Shown piece after piece: positions 1-7,266 of a stretch of DNA of 22,508 nucleotides (positions are counted from its first letter, which is position 1; each line of letters opens with the position of its first letter). The DNA lies in assembly GCA_003218525.1 (NCBI GenBank), contig QHNU01000067.1:597-23104 (forward strand), read 5' to 3'. The DNA is from Verrucomicrobiota bacterium. Its GTDB lineage: Bacteria; Verrucomicrobiota; Verrucomicrobiia; Chthoniobacterales; UBA10450. Below the pieces are notes generated by a model. It did no database searches, was not told where the DNA came from, and saw only the letters and a program-made list of their open reading frames with translations. Position numbers and translations under genes: made by a program.

Positions 1-2
1 CT

Positions 3-140
3 GGGCCGGCCGTGATCATAATCCCGATTGGACTTGCAATTCTGGCGAGCGAATTCGCCTGGGCCCAGCGCACACTCCGGCGGGGGAGCCTGTTTGTGAC
101 GCGTGTCCGTCGCCATCGCTGGTGGCCGTGGAATCGTTGA
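3..140 (+). CDS. C-terminal fragment of a PGPGW-type transmembrane protein (5' end outside window)
   Basis: An open frame runs from the window edge to a TGA at 138-140 and gives 45 residues. It begins G-P-A-V-I-I-I-P-I-G-L-A-I-L-A and continues S-E-F-A-W-A before a basic tail rich in Arg and Trp. The G-P-x3-I-P-x-G-L-A-I-L-A-x-E-F-A-W-A pattern is the signature of the small putative transmembrane PGPGW family, where a short hydrophobic helix is followed by a cytoplasmic basic segment. The function of that family is unknown. The start lies upstream of the window. The end overlaps or nearly abuts the start of nth, so the two may be co-transcribed. Confidence 0.65.
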   Translation, partial: GPAVIIIPIGLAILASEFAWAQRTLRRGSLFVTRVRRHRWWPWNR

Positions 141-156
141 TCGCCGGCAACACGCT

Positions 157-834
157 GTGACGACTCCCGAACGCGTGCTCGCCCTGGTGAAACGCTTCCG
201 GCAGGTCTACCCGGATGCGCATTGCGAGCTTGATTTCAAGAATCCACTCCAGCTCTTGATCGCGACGATTTTGAGTGCGCAGTGCACGGACAAGCGCGTG
301 AACATGGTCACGCCGGGACTCTTCAAAAAGTACCCGACCGCGGCAGCCTTTGCCAAAGCGAACCCGACCACGCTGGAAAACGAGATCCGTTCGACTGGAT
401 TTTTTCGGAGCAAAACAAAAAGCATTCGCGCCGCCTGCGCTGCGATCAATTCAGTTCACGGCGGCAATGTTCCTGACACAATGGAAGCACTGACGGCATT
501 ACCGGGCGTGGGTCGGAAGACTGCAAATGTGGTTCTCGGTAATGCCTTCGGCAAGAACGACGGAATTGTTGTCGATACTCACGTGATTCGTTTGTCGCGG
601 CGGCTGCGGCTGACCAAACAAACCGACGCGGAGAAAATTGAACGGGATTTAATGAAACTGGTGCCGCGGCCAGACTGGACGCTCTGGAGTCACTGGCTGA
701 TCTGGCACGGGCGTCGCCGCTGCTTTGCCCGCAAGCCCGATTGCGGCGATTGCGAAGTCTTCAATCTTTGTCCCAGCGGAAAGATTTTTCTCAAAAATGG
801 CGAAGCGCGGAAACCCGACTCCGCCGTCAGTTAG
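157..834 (+). CDS. nth: Endonuclease III (DNA glycosylase/AP lyase)
   Basis: This is a base-excision repair enzyme that removes oxidised pyrimidines and cleaves the abasic site by beta-elimination. From the GTG at 157 the product is 225 residues, close to the usual ~210. The helix-hairpin-helix reads L-P-G-V-G-R-K-T-A-N-V-V-L and contains the catalytic lysine (K121); V-D-T-H-V carries the catalytic aspartate (D140). The C-terminus has the C-x6-C-x2-C-x5-C [4Fe-4S] ligand set (about C189, C196, C199, C205). An earlier in-frame GTG at 103 would add 18 residues but overlaps the upstream PGPGW gene by 38 bp and matches nothing in the family, so I prefer 157. Neither start has a convincing Shine-Dalgarno. 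The stop overlaps the stop of the convergent permease gene by 4 bp. Confidence 0.95.
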   Translation: MTTPERVLALVKRFRQVYPDAHCELDFKNPLQLLIATILSAQCTDKRVNMVTPGLFKKYPTAAAFAKANPTTLENEIRSTGFFRSKTKSIRAACAAINSVHGGNVPDTMEALTALPGVGRKTANVVLGNAFGKNDGIVVDTHVIRLSRRLRLTKQTDAEKIERDLMKLVPRPDWTLWSHWLIWHGRRRCFARKPDCGDCEVFNLCPSGKIFLKNGEARKPDSAVS

Positions 835-1391
835 ACTTTTCCCGGCGTGCGCACATTGGAAACGCGGTCGGCCGTTTTCTGCGAGCGTTCGCGCAGGCGG
901 GTGAATTGTTCCTCCAGTCTTTTCAATTCTTCGTCGGAGAGTTTTTCTAGATCGACGAGATCGTTACGGGCTCCGCGTAACGCACGAATCAGCTCATCCA
1001 GTTTTAAATGCACCGCCTTGGCATCGCGGTTCTGGGTGTTTTGAATAAGAAACACCATCAGAAAGGTCACGATGGTAGTACCGGTATTGATGATGAGCTG
1101 CCAGGTATCGGAAAAGTGAAATGTTGGCCCAGTCAGCCCCCAGACCACGATAATGACGATGGCACCGATGAATGCCCAGGCCGTCCCGAGCACCTCAGAG
1201 GACCTGCGAGCGAAGATATGAAAGGCGTCGCGCACCCGGCAAAAGAAGTCCGCTCGTTCGACTTTTTGATGGGAATTAAGGGGTGTAATCATCCGTCCAA
1301 TAGCTTCGGGCGATCGGCCTTTCTTGCGCGCATCGTTGATTTTCCGACGCTCTGGGGAAATACTTAGCCGCTTTGCAATACGTCTCGGCAT
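831..1391 (-). CDS. Low-affinity iron permease family membrane protein
   Basis: This is a small membrane protein of the low-affinity iron permease (Fet4-like, bacterial short form) family. The core contains the hallmark stretch W-G-L-T-G-P-x-F-x-F-S-D-T-W-Q-L-I-I-N-T, then T-I-V-T-F-L-M-V-F-L-I-Q-N-T-Q-N-R-D, with two predicted transmembrane helices followed by L-K-L-D-E-L-I-R-A and a charged coiled-coil-like tail. Iron transport for the bacterial short form is a family label rather than demonstrated. The start is uncertain: ATG 1391 (used here), GTG 1403 and ATG 1292 are all in frame. ATG 1292 would remove a 33-residue basic segment not typical of the family. The 5' end overlaps the start region of the divergent TPR gene, which favours a downstream start for at least one of them. 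It ends convergently on nth. Confidence 0.85.
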   Translation of the reverse strand: MPRRIAKRLSISPERRKINDARKKGRSPEAIGRMITPLNSHQKVERADFFCRVRDAFHIFARRSSEVLGTAWAFIGAIVIIVVWGLTGPTFHFSDTWQLIINTGTTIVTFLMVFLIQNTQNRDAKAVHLKLDELIRALRGARNDLVDLEKLSDEELKRLEEQFTRLRERSQKTADRVSNVRTPGKV

Positions 1392-3307
1392 TTTCACGCC
1401 CACAAACCGTGCCTCCTGTGCCCGCGGTTTCGCGGCGGAATTATTGGATTCTTAATAGCTGGCGCGACCTGATTTTCTACGTCGGCACGCCCCTTCTGTT
1501 GGTGCCGGCCTTTACTCTCGCTCAAGCGCGGTGGAGCGCCCAGGACATTTACCTTTTCGTAGCGGCTTTCGGGGCCATGGGGCATCACCTGCCTGGTATG
1601 ATCCGCGCCTATGGCGACCGGGCATTATTCGAGCGATTTCGCTGGCGATTCATCATCGCGCCGCTGTTTCTGCTCGTGACCTGCGTGGCGTTTTATTGGT
1701 GGGATTTAAAAGGAATCGTGCTCGTCGTTTTCTTTTGGGGCGTCTGGCATGGGATGATGCAGACCTACGGATTCTGCCGGATCTATGATGCGAAAACGGG
1801 GTCCTTTGCCGCCTTAACCCGGCGGCTCGATTTTGCGCTCTGCGCCATCTGGTTCGCCGCTGCCGTCGTTCTCTCCTCGCAACGCATGACCGATACTTTA
1901 GGCGTGTTTTACGCCAGTGGGGGGCCTTTCGTTGAACCGTGGACGCTTCAGATCGCGCAGCGCAGCCTGCTTTTTCTCGCCATTGCGGTTGCGATTCTTT
2001 TTCTCGGTAATTTCGTTTGGGGTTGGAGACATGCGAAGAGGGCTAATCCAGTAAAACTCGCGTTGCTGATTACGAGCATCACCTTTTGGTGGTATTGCAA
2101 TAATGGAGTTTCCAATTTGCTCGTTGGCATCGCCCTATTTGAGGTTTTTCATGACGTGCAATACCTCTCCCTGGTTTGGATTTATAATCGCAACCGGGTC
2201 GAGAAAGACAGAAGCATCGGCGGATTTATGCGTTTTGTTTTTCGACGCAGCGGCTCACTCGTCGGTCTTTATCTCGGTCTGATTTTTGCCTATGGCTCTC
2301 TCGCATATTTTAACTCCCAGCTACAAATCGACACAATCAAACGCGTCCTCACCGGCGTCGTCTCCGCTTCGGCGCTGCTCCATTTCTATTATGACGGGTT
2401 TATTTGGAAGGTGCGCGAAAGTTCCACCCGCCAGTCGTTGGGATTAACCGGGGGAACAGCAGAAATTCTGCCGCGCGGGATTTTTCACGGTTGGCTTTTA
2501 CACGGCGCGAAATGGGCAACCGCATTCGTGTTGCCCCTGACGGCACTCTGGTTATGGCAGGTGCATAGCGCGATTCCGCTGGTGCAGCGAAACGGCTGGG
2601 TTGTGCGCGACCTCCCTGGCGGTGCGCGTCAGCACTACGAATATGCCAACAGCCTGCGTCAAGATGGGCAGCTTGCCGCCGCCGCGCGGGAATTTGAAAT
2701 CGCACTTCATTTCGACCCAAAACACGCCGGCGCCCGTTCTGCCCTCGCCCTTCTATTGCAGAACCAATCAAAGTTCGATGCCGCCGCTGAACAGTACGAA
2801 CTGGCGATTCCCCTCGATCCGAAGAATGCTGACCTTCGATACGAATACTCTTATACTCTTAGTCGGCTTGGCCGAAGCGATGAAGCAGCCGCGCAGCTTA
2901 ATGTTGCGTTGGAAATAAATCCAAATTTCCCACCGGCCCTATACAGCCGCGGTCTCACCTCTTTTAAGAGGGGAATGTTAGACGACGCTATCTCCGATTT
3001 ACGTCGGGCGGTGGAGAAGCAGAGCAACTTCCTCGAGGCCCGATTGGCATTGGCGAACGCATTGCTTGGGCATAACGAATTGGATGGAGCACGGAGCGAG
3101 TTCGAGGCTGCGCTCAAACAAGCCCCGAATCGCGTCGACGCGATAAACGGACTGGGCCTCGCCTATCTGCGGCAGGGCCGCACATCCCAAGCGATCATAC
3201 AATTTGATGAAGCCCTAAAGATCAAACCTGACTTTGCCGATGCAGCAGAAAATCTGCGCATTGCCCGGGCCACCGATTCGCGCTTTAGTTCGCGGCTGAC
3301 GCCTTGA
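1373..3307 (+). CDS. Polytopic membrane protein with conserved-looking histidines fused to six TPR repeats
   Basis: The 644-residue product has two parts. Residues ~30-400 hold about ten hydrophobic segments. Histidines sit at or near membrane boundaries in motif-like settings: G-x2-G-H71-H72, W-H126-G-M-M-Q-T, F-H260-D-V-Q-Y, and L-H337-F-Y-Y-D-G-F-I-W-K. Such placing is reminiscent of membrane-bound metal-dependent oxygenases or desaturases, but no named family is claimed. Residues ~421-625 form six tandem 34-residue TPRs with repeated L-D-P/I-N-P endings, probably a protein-docking surface. The start is a TTG at 1373; GTG at 1409 is an alternative, because the 5' end collides with the divergent permease gene. 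The stop overlaps the TTG start of the arginase-fold gene (TTGA), so the two are translationally coupled. Confidence 0.8.
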   Translation: MQYVSAFSRPQTVPPVPAVSRRNYWILNSWRDLIFYVGTPLLLVPAFTLAQARWSAQDIYLFVAAFGAMGHHLPGMIRAYGDRALFERFRWRFIIAPLFLLVTCVAFYWWDLKGIVLVVFFWGVWHGMMQTYGFCRIYDAKTGSFAALTRRLDFALCAIWFAAAVVLSSQRMTDTLGVFYASGGPFVEPWTLQIAQRSLLFLAIAVAILFLGNFVWGWRHAKRANPVKLALLITSITFWWYCNNGVSNLLVGIALFEVFHDVQYLSLVWIYNRNRVEKDRSIGGFMRFVFRRSGSLVGLYLGLIFAYGSLAYFNSQLQIDTIKRVLTGVVSASALLHFYYDGFIWKVRESSTRQSLGLTGGTAEILPRGIFHGWLLHGAKWATAFVLPLTALWLWQVHSAIPLVQRNGWVVRDLPGGARQHYEYANSLRQDGQLAAAAREFEIALHFDPKHAGARSALALLLQNQSKFDAAAEQYELAIPLDPKNADLRYEYSYTLSRLGRSDEAAAQLNVALEINPNFPPALYSRGLTSFKRGMLDDAISDLRRAVEKQSNFLEARLALANALLGHNELDGARSEFEAALKQAPNRVDAINGLGLAYLRQGRTSQAIIQFDEALKIKPDFADAAENLRIARATDSRFSSRLTP

Positions 3308-4152
3308 GCGATTCGGGAGACCGGGTCCACCTCGACCTCGACCAGGCCTGGCGCGGGATTGAAGGTGATTTTCCAACAATCGACGCGATGGAATGGGGCC
3401 CGCGGCTGCGCTTTTCCGCCTCGCCGCGCACGACTGAACACTTCTTTCGCGAAATCACGCCCCGACTCGGCAACTTTGTACTTTACGGCTCGGGCGATTT
3501 TCATCACTTGAGCGCACTCTGGCTGCGTCGTATTCGCGAACCGCTCACCCTGGTATCCTTCGATAACCACCCGGATTGGGACGTGCGACCGCCGCGATGG
3601 TGCTGCGGCAGCTGGATCAATCGGGCCTTGGAATTGCCGCACGTACGCCACGTCGCGGTTTGGGGTTGTGGCAACTTCGAATGCTGGTGGCCGCATCAAC
3701 TATTCGGAAATCGCAGAGCGGAACGTGCCGGCATTCTCGAAGTGCATCCTTGGGTCGATAATCGTCCTTTAAAAGATCGAAAGAGGCGCGGCGCGATCTT
3801 GCGCAGCGATTGGCGCCAGCGCTTTGAAGCGTTTGCCCGCAATCTTGGCGGCTCCAACGTATACGTAACGATCGATCTTGATTGTCTTGCGCCCGAGTTA
3901 GCCTGGACGAATTGGGAGAACGGAAGATTTACATTGGAAGATGTCCGATGCGGCCTCGAAACATTGCGGCAGCACACCAGAATCGTAGCCGGCGATTTAT
4001 GCGGAGCATACTCAAAGCCGACTTATGCGCGGCGGAAGCAACGCTTCGCCTCCGAGCTGGATCACCCGCGAATTGATTTTCCTTCGGATGAAACCATTCG
4101 GGCGGCCAATCGCGCTGCTCTCGCTGCCCTCTGGCCAGCCCTAGCTCAATGA
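3304..4152 (+). CDS. Arginase/agmatinase-fold (ureohydrolase) family protein
   Basis: The 282-residue product shows the three ureohydrolase metal-site blocks in order: G-S-G-D-F-H-H (61-68, in place of GGDHS), S-F-D87-N-H89-P-D91-W-D (the DAHxD block) and T-I-D191-L-D193-C-L-A-P (the DxDxxDP block, with the third Asp replaced by Ala). All residues expected to bind the two Mn ions are present. Ureohydrolases hydrolyse guanidinium or formimino groups, or in some members deacylate; the substrate-specificity loops here do not point to arginine or agmatine, so the substrate is unknown. The TTG start at 3304 overlaps the upstream TGA. The next Met (3388) would delete an N-terminal strand, so the TTG is preferred. 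Coupling to the membrane TPR protein suggests a joint function. Confidence 0.85.
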   Translation: MSDSGDRVHLDLDQAWRGIEGDFPTIDAMEWGPRLRFSASPRTTEHFFREITPRLGNFVLYGSGDFHHLSALWLRRIREPLTLVSFDNHPDWDVRPPRWCCGSWINRALELPHVRHVAVWGCGNFECWWPHQLFGNRRAERAGILEVHPWVDNRPLKDRKRRGAILRSDWRQRFEAFARNLGGSNVYVTIDLDCLAPELAWTNWENGRFTLEDVRCGLETLRQHTRIVAGDLCGAYSKPTYARRKQRFASELDHPRIDFPSDETIRAANRAALAALWPALAQ

Positions 4153-4473
4153 CACAAGTACCACGCCGGCACTGATCAATGCTGCGCCGAAAAATAAGCG
4201 AGGCGTCAATTTTTCCCGCAGAATCGCGGCGGCCAGAACGCTGATGATGACAACACTTAATCCCTGAAATGGATAAAGGTAGCTGAGATCGAATCGCTGC
4301 AGCAGTCCAAGGGTGATGAAAAACGAAACGGTCATCGCTGTCAGACCAGTGGTGAAAAACTTGGTGAAGCGCGTGCTGTAAAGCTTGCTTTCCATGGCGT
4401 GCTTCAACAGAAGCTGTCCTGCGACAAAAAGCACGAGCGCGAAAGAAATCAGGAGTGCGGAAGTGACGGTCAC
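4141..4473 (-). CDS. Half-size DMT/EmrE-like membrane protein (subunit 2)
   Basis: The 110-residue product has four predicted transmembrane helices, like small multidrug resistance proteins and the ArnE/ArnF undecaprenyl-aminoarabinose flippase subunits. Visible features are an N-terminal helix ending G-Q-L-L-L-K-H-A-M, a central L-L-Q-R-F-D-L-S-Y-L-Y-P-F-Q-G-L segment, and a last pair joined by L-R-E-K-L-T-P, typical of the EamA/DMT fold. The start is a GTG that overlaps the TGA of the preceding half-transporter gene (GTGA), implying coupled translation and a heterodimer. The cargo is unknown; the neighbours suggest a lipid-linked group rather than a drug. It is the last gene of the minus-strand operon, and its stop lies 12 bp inside the 3' end of the convergent arginase-fold gene. 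Confidence 0.8.
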   Translation of the reverse strand: MTVTSALLISFALVLFVAGQLLLKHAMESKLYSTRFTKFFTTGLTAMTVSFFITLGLLQRFDLSYLYPFQGLSVVIISVLAAAILREKLTPRLFFGAALISAGVVLVSLS

Positions 4474-4877
4474 AATTTCTCCTCCATCCGCGCGACCGGT
4501 TTAGCGACAGTCAAAACTCCGATCAGAACGAGGACAATACCGCACCAGCGCTGAATCGAAATAATTTCATCGAGAAAGAGCCAGGAGCTCAGAGGCACGA
4601 GGACATGCACGAAATTGGAAAGCGGAAACGCAACCGTCAGAGGGACAAAACGAAGCACGTAGAGCCAGCTGACAAAACTCATAATCACGAACAAAATGCC
4701 GAACCAGACGTTCGCCGAAGCCAAGCCGGAAACGCCCGTCCAATTCAGCTCTTTGGGGAGTTTGGGTGCTTCGACGGCGCCGCGTTTGAGAAAAACTTCG
4801 GAGGCGGTCACGCACAAGACACTGAAAGCGAGTTGGAACCACGGATTAAGCAGGAATTTCTTCAGAACCTGGATCAT
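4470..4877 (-). CDS. Half-size DMT/EmrE-like membrane protein (subunit 1)
   Basis: The 135-residue product has four predicted helices: ~14-32, ~57-78, ~84-101 and ~108-126. It contains S-E-V-F-L-K-R-G near the N-terminus and the DMT-like run L-R-F-V-P-L-T-V-A-F-P-L-S-N-F, then L-D-E-I-I-S-I-Q-R-W. It resembles one half of an EamA transporter or ArnE/ArnF and pairs with the following gene. It begins with an ATG overlapping the TGA of the upstream acyltransferase-like gene (ATGA). The paired, coupled arrangement argues for an antiparallel heterodimer of the kind known for ArnEF and paired SMR proteins. Transport specificity cannot be read from the sequence. Confidence 0.8.
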   Translation of the reverse strand: MIQVLKKFLLNPWFQLAFSVLCVTASEVFLKRGAVEAPKLPKELNWTGVSGLASANVWFGILFVIMSFVSWLYVLRFVPLTVAFPLSNFVHVLVPLSSWLFLDEIISIQRWCGIVLVLIGVLTVAKPVARMEEKL

Positions 4878-6073
4878 TCCAGAAGGTGCAAGTGGCGCCG
4901 CAAGGTCGGATCGGAGCGGGCCGGTTCAAAAGCCGGGGCGAAGGTTTTCACCAGAGGATTGAGCACGTGCGAGATGTGCTTCACGTAAATATCGACGGGT
5001 TGGAGTTCGAGTCTCAGGTGCAATTTGGGATCGTAATTAAAAGGCGCGCTGGCGTAGCGCTGGAGGCCTTGGCGAAGGGCCCATTTCAGCAGATCGCGGA
5101 AGGTGACGTAATAAAGGTTTAGCTCGTGTGCAATGGTGTAGTCGAGACCGATATCGTTATCATAGATGGTGCCGTTCCAAATCGTGCAAAAGCTGAATGC
5201 GACCGCACGTCCATTCCGTCTCCAAATAAAGTAGCGAAATCTTCCCGGCGCCAAGTGCGGAGCTTCAATAAAGTAGTCGCGGGTGAAAATTTCGAAGCGC
5301 ACATCACTCTGCTGCGCCACGGCCAAATAAAGCGGATAAATTTCGTCGATCTGCCTTTCAACGTCGAACAGGACTTCGAGTGTAAGTGGCGGTGAAGCAC
5401 CATCGGCAATGCGAAATTTCCGGCGCAAGGTTTTGCGCGTAATCTTGCTGAGCCGCGTCGTCATATACTCTTCGAAAGAGGAGAAGTTGAGATCGATTGC
5501 GAGCGAGGGAAATCCGGCAAGCCGGACATAACCGATCCATTCGAGACAGGAAAGCGCCTCACGAGCTGTGGCTGGAAAATCTTTGAACGCGAGCAACCCG
5601 ATTCTTTCGGCGCGGGCGAATTCTTCGAGCGCTTCAGCCAACAATGGGACGACAGCATCGGCCGAACCGATCATGCCAATTTTTCCCTCCCCGACCAAGC
5701 AACCCGCAAGCGCCATCCGGCTTTGAAAAAATCGTGGGAAACTGCCGCGCATTCTGGCGACAAGCTGAGCAAACTTCACTCCGGCCGACGCCGCAAGGTC
5801 CTGGGTTGCAATAATGAGGGGCTGCAATGCGAGCGGACGATCGCCTTCATCGAAAACGAGCAGGTAACGATAGTCGAAGTGCGACCGCATCGTTTGTTCA
5901 AGTAGCTGGTAGTATTGAAAATCCTTCGGGGTATCGGAGAACGTGGCCGTCCAAATCTCAGGTGCGATATCGGCAGCGTGGCGGTAGACGCGAGCGTAAC
6001 CCTGAGAGAGACCAAGTCGTTCTTGGAGAGAATTTGCGCGTTGCGTTGTTAGCGCAACCCCCGGCGTTATCAT
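4874..6073 (-). CDS. GNAT-superfamily acyltransferase, BioF2/FemAB-like (copy 2)
   Basis: The 399-residue product is a double-GNAT-fold type protein of the BioF2-like/FemAB-like group, whose members transfer acyl or aminoacyl groups during cell-envelope and polysaccharide synthesis. Landmarks are R-K-T-L-R-R-K-F-R (about 215-223), a Y-P-L-Y-L-A-V motif, F-I-W-R-R-N-G-R-A-V-A-F-S-F core GNAT strands, G-T-I-Y-D-N-D-I-G-L-D-Y, and F-N-Y-D-P-K-L-H-L near the end. It lacks an obvious signal peptide and is probably cytoplasmic. The same landmarks occur in the same order in the gene immediately upstream, so the two are tandem paralogues. It starts with an ATG overlapping the upstream TGA (ATGA). The donor and acceptor are unknown. 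Confidence 0.8.
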   Translation of the reverse strand: MITPGVALTTQRANSLQERLGLSQGYARVYRHAADIAPEIWTATFSDTPKDFQYYQLLEQTMRSHFDYRYLLVFDEGDRPLALQPLIIATQDLAASAGVKFAQLVARMRGSFPRFFQSRMALAGCLVGEGKIGMIGSADAVVPLLAEALEEFARAERIGLLAFKDFPATAREALSCLEWIGYVRLAGFPSLAIDLNFSSFEEYMTTRLSKITRKTLRRKFRIADGASPPLTLEVLFDVERQIDEIYPLYLAVAQQSDVRFEIFTRDYFIEAPHLAPGRFRYFIWRRNGRAVAFSFCTIWNGTIYDNDIGLDYTIAHELNLYYVTFRDLLKWALRQGLQRYASAPFNYDPKLHLRLELQPVDIYVKHISHVLNPLVKTFAPAFEPARSDPTLRRHLHLLE

Positions 6074-7236
6074 TGAAGCTCGGCCGCGTTCCGAAACCGT
6101 CGCAGCACCGGATCGTGGCGGGTCGGCTCTAGGAATTTCACCGCCCGACGAAAAACAGGATTTAATAGCGGGGCCGTATGCATGACGTAAAGATCCAGCG
6201 GCGCGAGATCACAGCCCAGATGCAGCTTTGGATCGTAATTCAGCGGGCTGCTAAAATAGGACGTCAACCGCTGCTTAATCGCCCAGGTGAGAATGTCGCG
6301 GATAGTGTAAAAATAAAGGTGCAGGTCCAGCGCGACCCGGTAATCAAGCCCGAGATATTCATCGTAGATGGTCCCGTCGTGGACCAGGCAAACGCTAAAG
6401 GCGACAACACGCCGATCGATTCGCCAGATAAAAAAACGAGCGCGCTCCGGCATCATCCGCCCGAGCTGCGACAGATAAGCTTTAGTGAGTTTTTCGAACT
6501 TCATCGGGGAACGCTCGTGCACCGCCAAATAAAGGGGATAAACCTCATCCAGCAGCGGCGTGATATCGTTAACAACCTCCAGCTGAATGTTGGCCGCGCG
6601 CTCCGTTTTGCGAAATTTCCGGCGCAGACTTTTCCGCGTGCCGTAGCTCAGGTGGCCGAGGTAATCATCGAAGTCAGCGAAGTTAAGTGGTAGCCGGGTC
6701 ATTGGCATGCTCGGGACTCGGACAAAACCATTGCTCGAAAAGACGGAGAGGGCCTCGCGATACCTCGGCGAAAAATCCTTCAACACGATGAGCGATGCCT
6801 TCGCCCCACGCGCGATTGCCGGCAACGTCTGATCCAGTGCTTGAACAATCCAGGCCGGATCCGTTGAGTTGAGCGTGCCAAGATGCCCTTCGCCGGCCGC
6901 ACAACCAACCATCAGCACACGCAAGGTCAGAAATTTCGGCCATAACCTTCGAATAGAATCAACCATGCCCCGAAAAGCGCCCGGAATTCCCTCAACCAGG
7001 TTTTGGCGCACGAAAAAGAGCGGCTGAATCCCGCGAATTACGCCCGCCCGATCGCGGAGCAGGAGATATTGATATTCGAAATCGTTGTCGAGCGTCTCTT
7101 CGATAATTTCGTAATAACGATGATCTTTGCATTGCGCCTGGAAAACGCTGCTCCAGGACTCGTGTTTGCGTAATTCGGGGCCAGTCGCAATGATTGCGCT
7201 ACCTTCTGGAAAAGAGATTGTGTGGGGAACTGACAT
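6070..7236 (-). CDS. GNAT-superfamily acyltransferase, BioF2/FemAB-like (copy 1)
   Basis: The 388-residue paralogue of the next gene shares R-K-S-L-R-R-K-F-R, V-Y-P-L-Y-L-A-V, F-F-I-W-R-I-D-R-R-V-V-A-F-S, G-T-I-Y-D-E-Y-L-G-L-D-Y and L-N-Y-D-P-K-L-H-L. The order and spacing match across the full length, indicating tandem duplication followed by divergence. The family performs acyl or aminoacyl transfer in envelope or exopolysaccharide pathways; the actual substrate is unknown. The two copies may act as a heterodimer or on successive positions of one acceptor. It starts with ATG 30 bp after the end of the mechanosensitive channel gene, so it is probably part of the same transcript. I see no Shine-Dalgarno. 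Confidence 0.8.
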   Translation of the reverse strand: MSVPHTISFPEGSAIIATGPELRKHESWSSVFQAQCKDHRYYEIIEETLDNDFEYQYLLLRDRAGVIRGIQPLFFVRQNLVEGIPGAFRGMVDSIRRLWPKFLTLRVLMVGCAAGEGHLGTLNSTDPAWIVQALDQTLPAIARGAKASLIVLKDFSPRYREALSVFSSNGFVRVPSMPMTRLPLNFADFDDYLGHLSYGTRKSLRRKFRKTERAANIQLEVVNDITPLLDEVYPLYLAVHERSPMKFEKLTKAYLSQLGRMMPERARFFIWRIDRRVVAFSVCLVHDGTIYDEYLGLDYRVALDLHLYFYTIRDILTWAIKQRLTSYFSSPLNYDPKLHLGCDLAPLDLYVMHTAPLLNPVFRRAVKFLEPTRHDPVLRRFRNAAELQ

Positions 7237-7266
7237 TTTTCGCCGCCGTGGCGAGAGCGTTGTTAA

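Noticed and set aside
1008..1367. Plus-strand ORF opposite the iron permease gene
   Set aside because: It is fully antisense to a recognised membrane protein and has no family resemblance.
4605..4988. Plus-strand ORF opposite the DMT and acyltransferase genes
   Set aside because: It is antisense to two overlapping genes, highly charged, with no recognisable motif.
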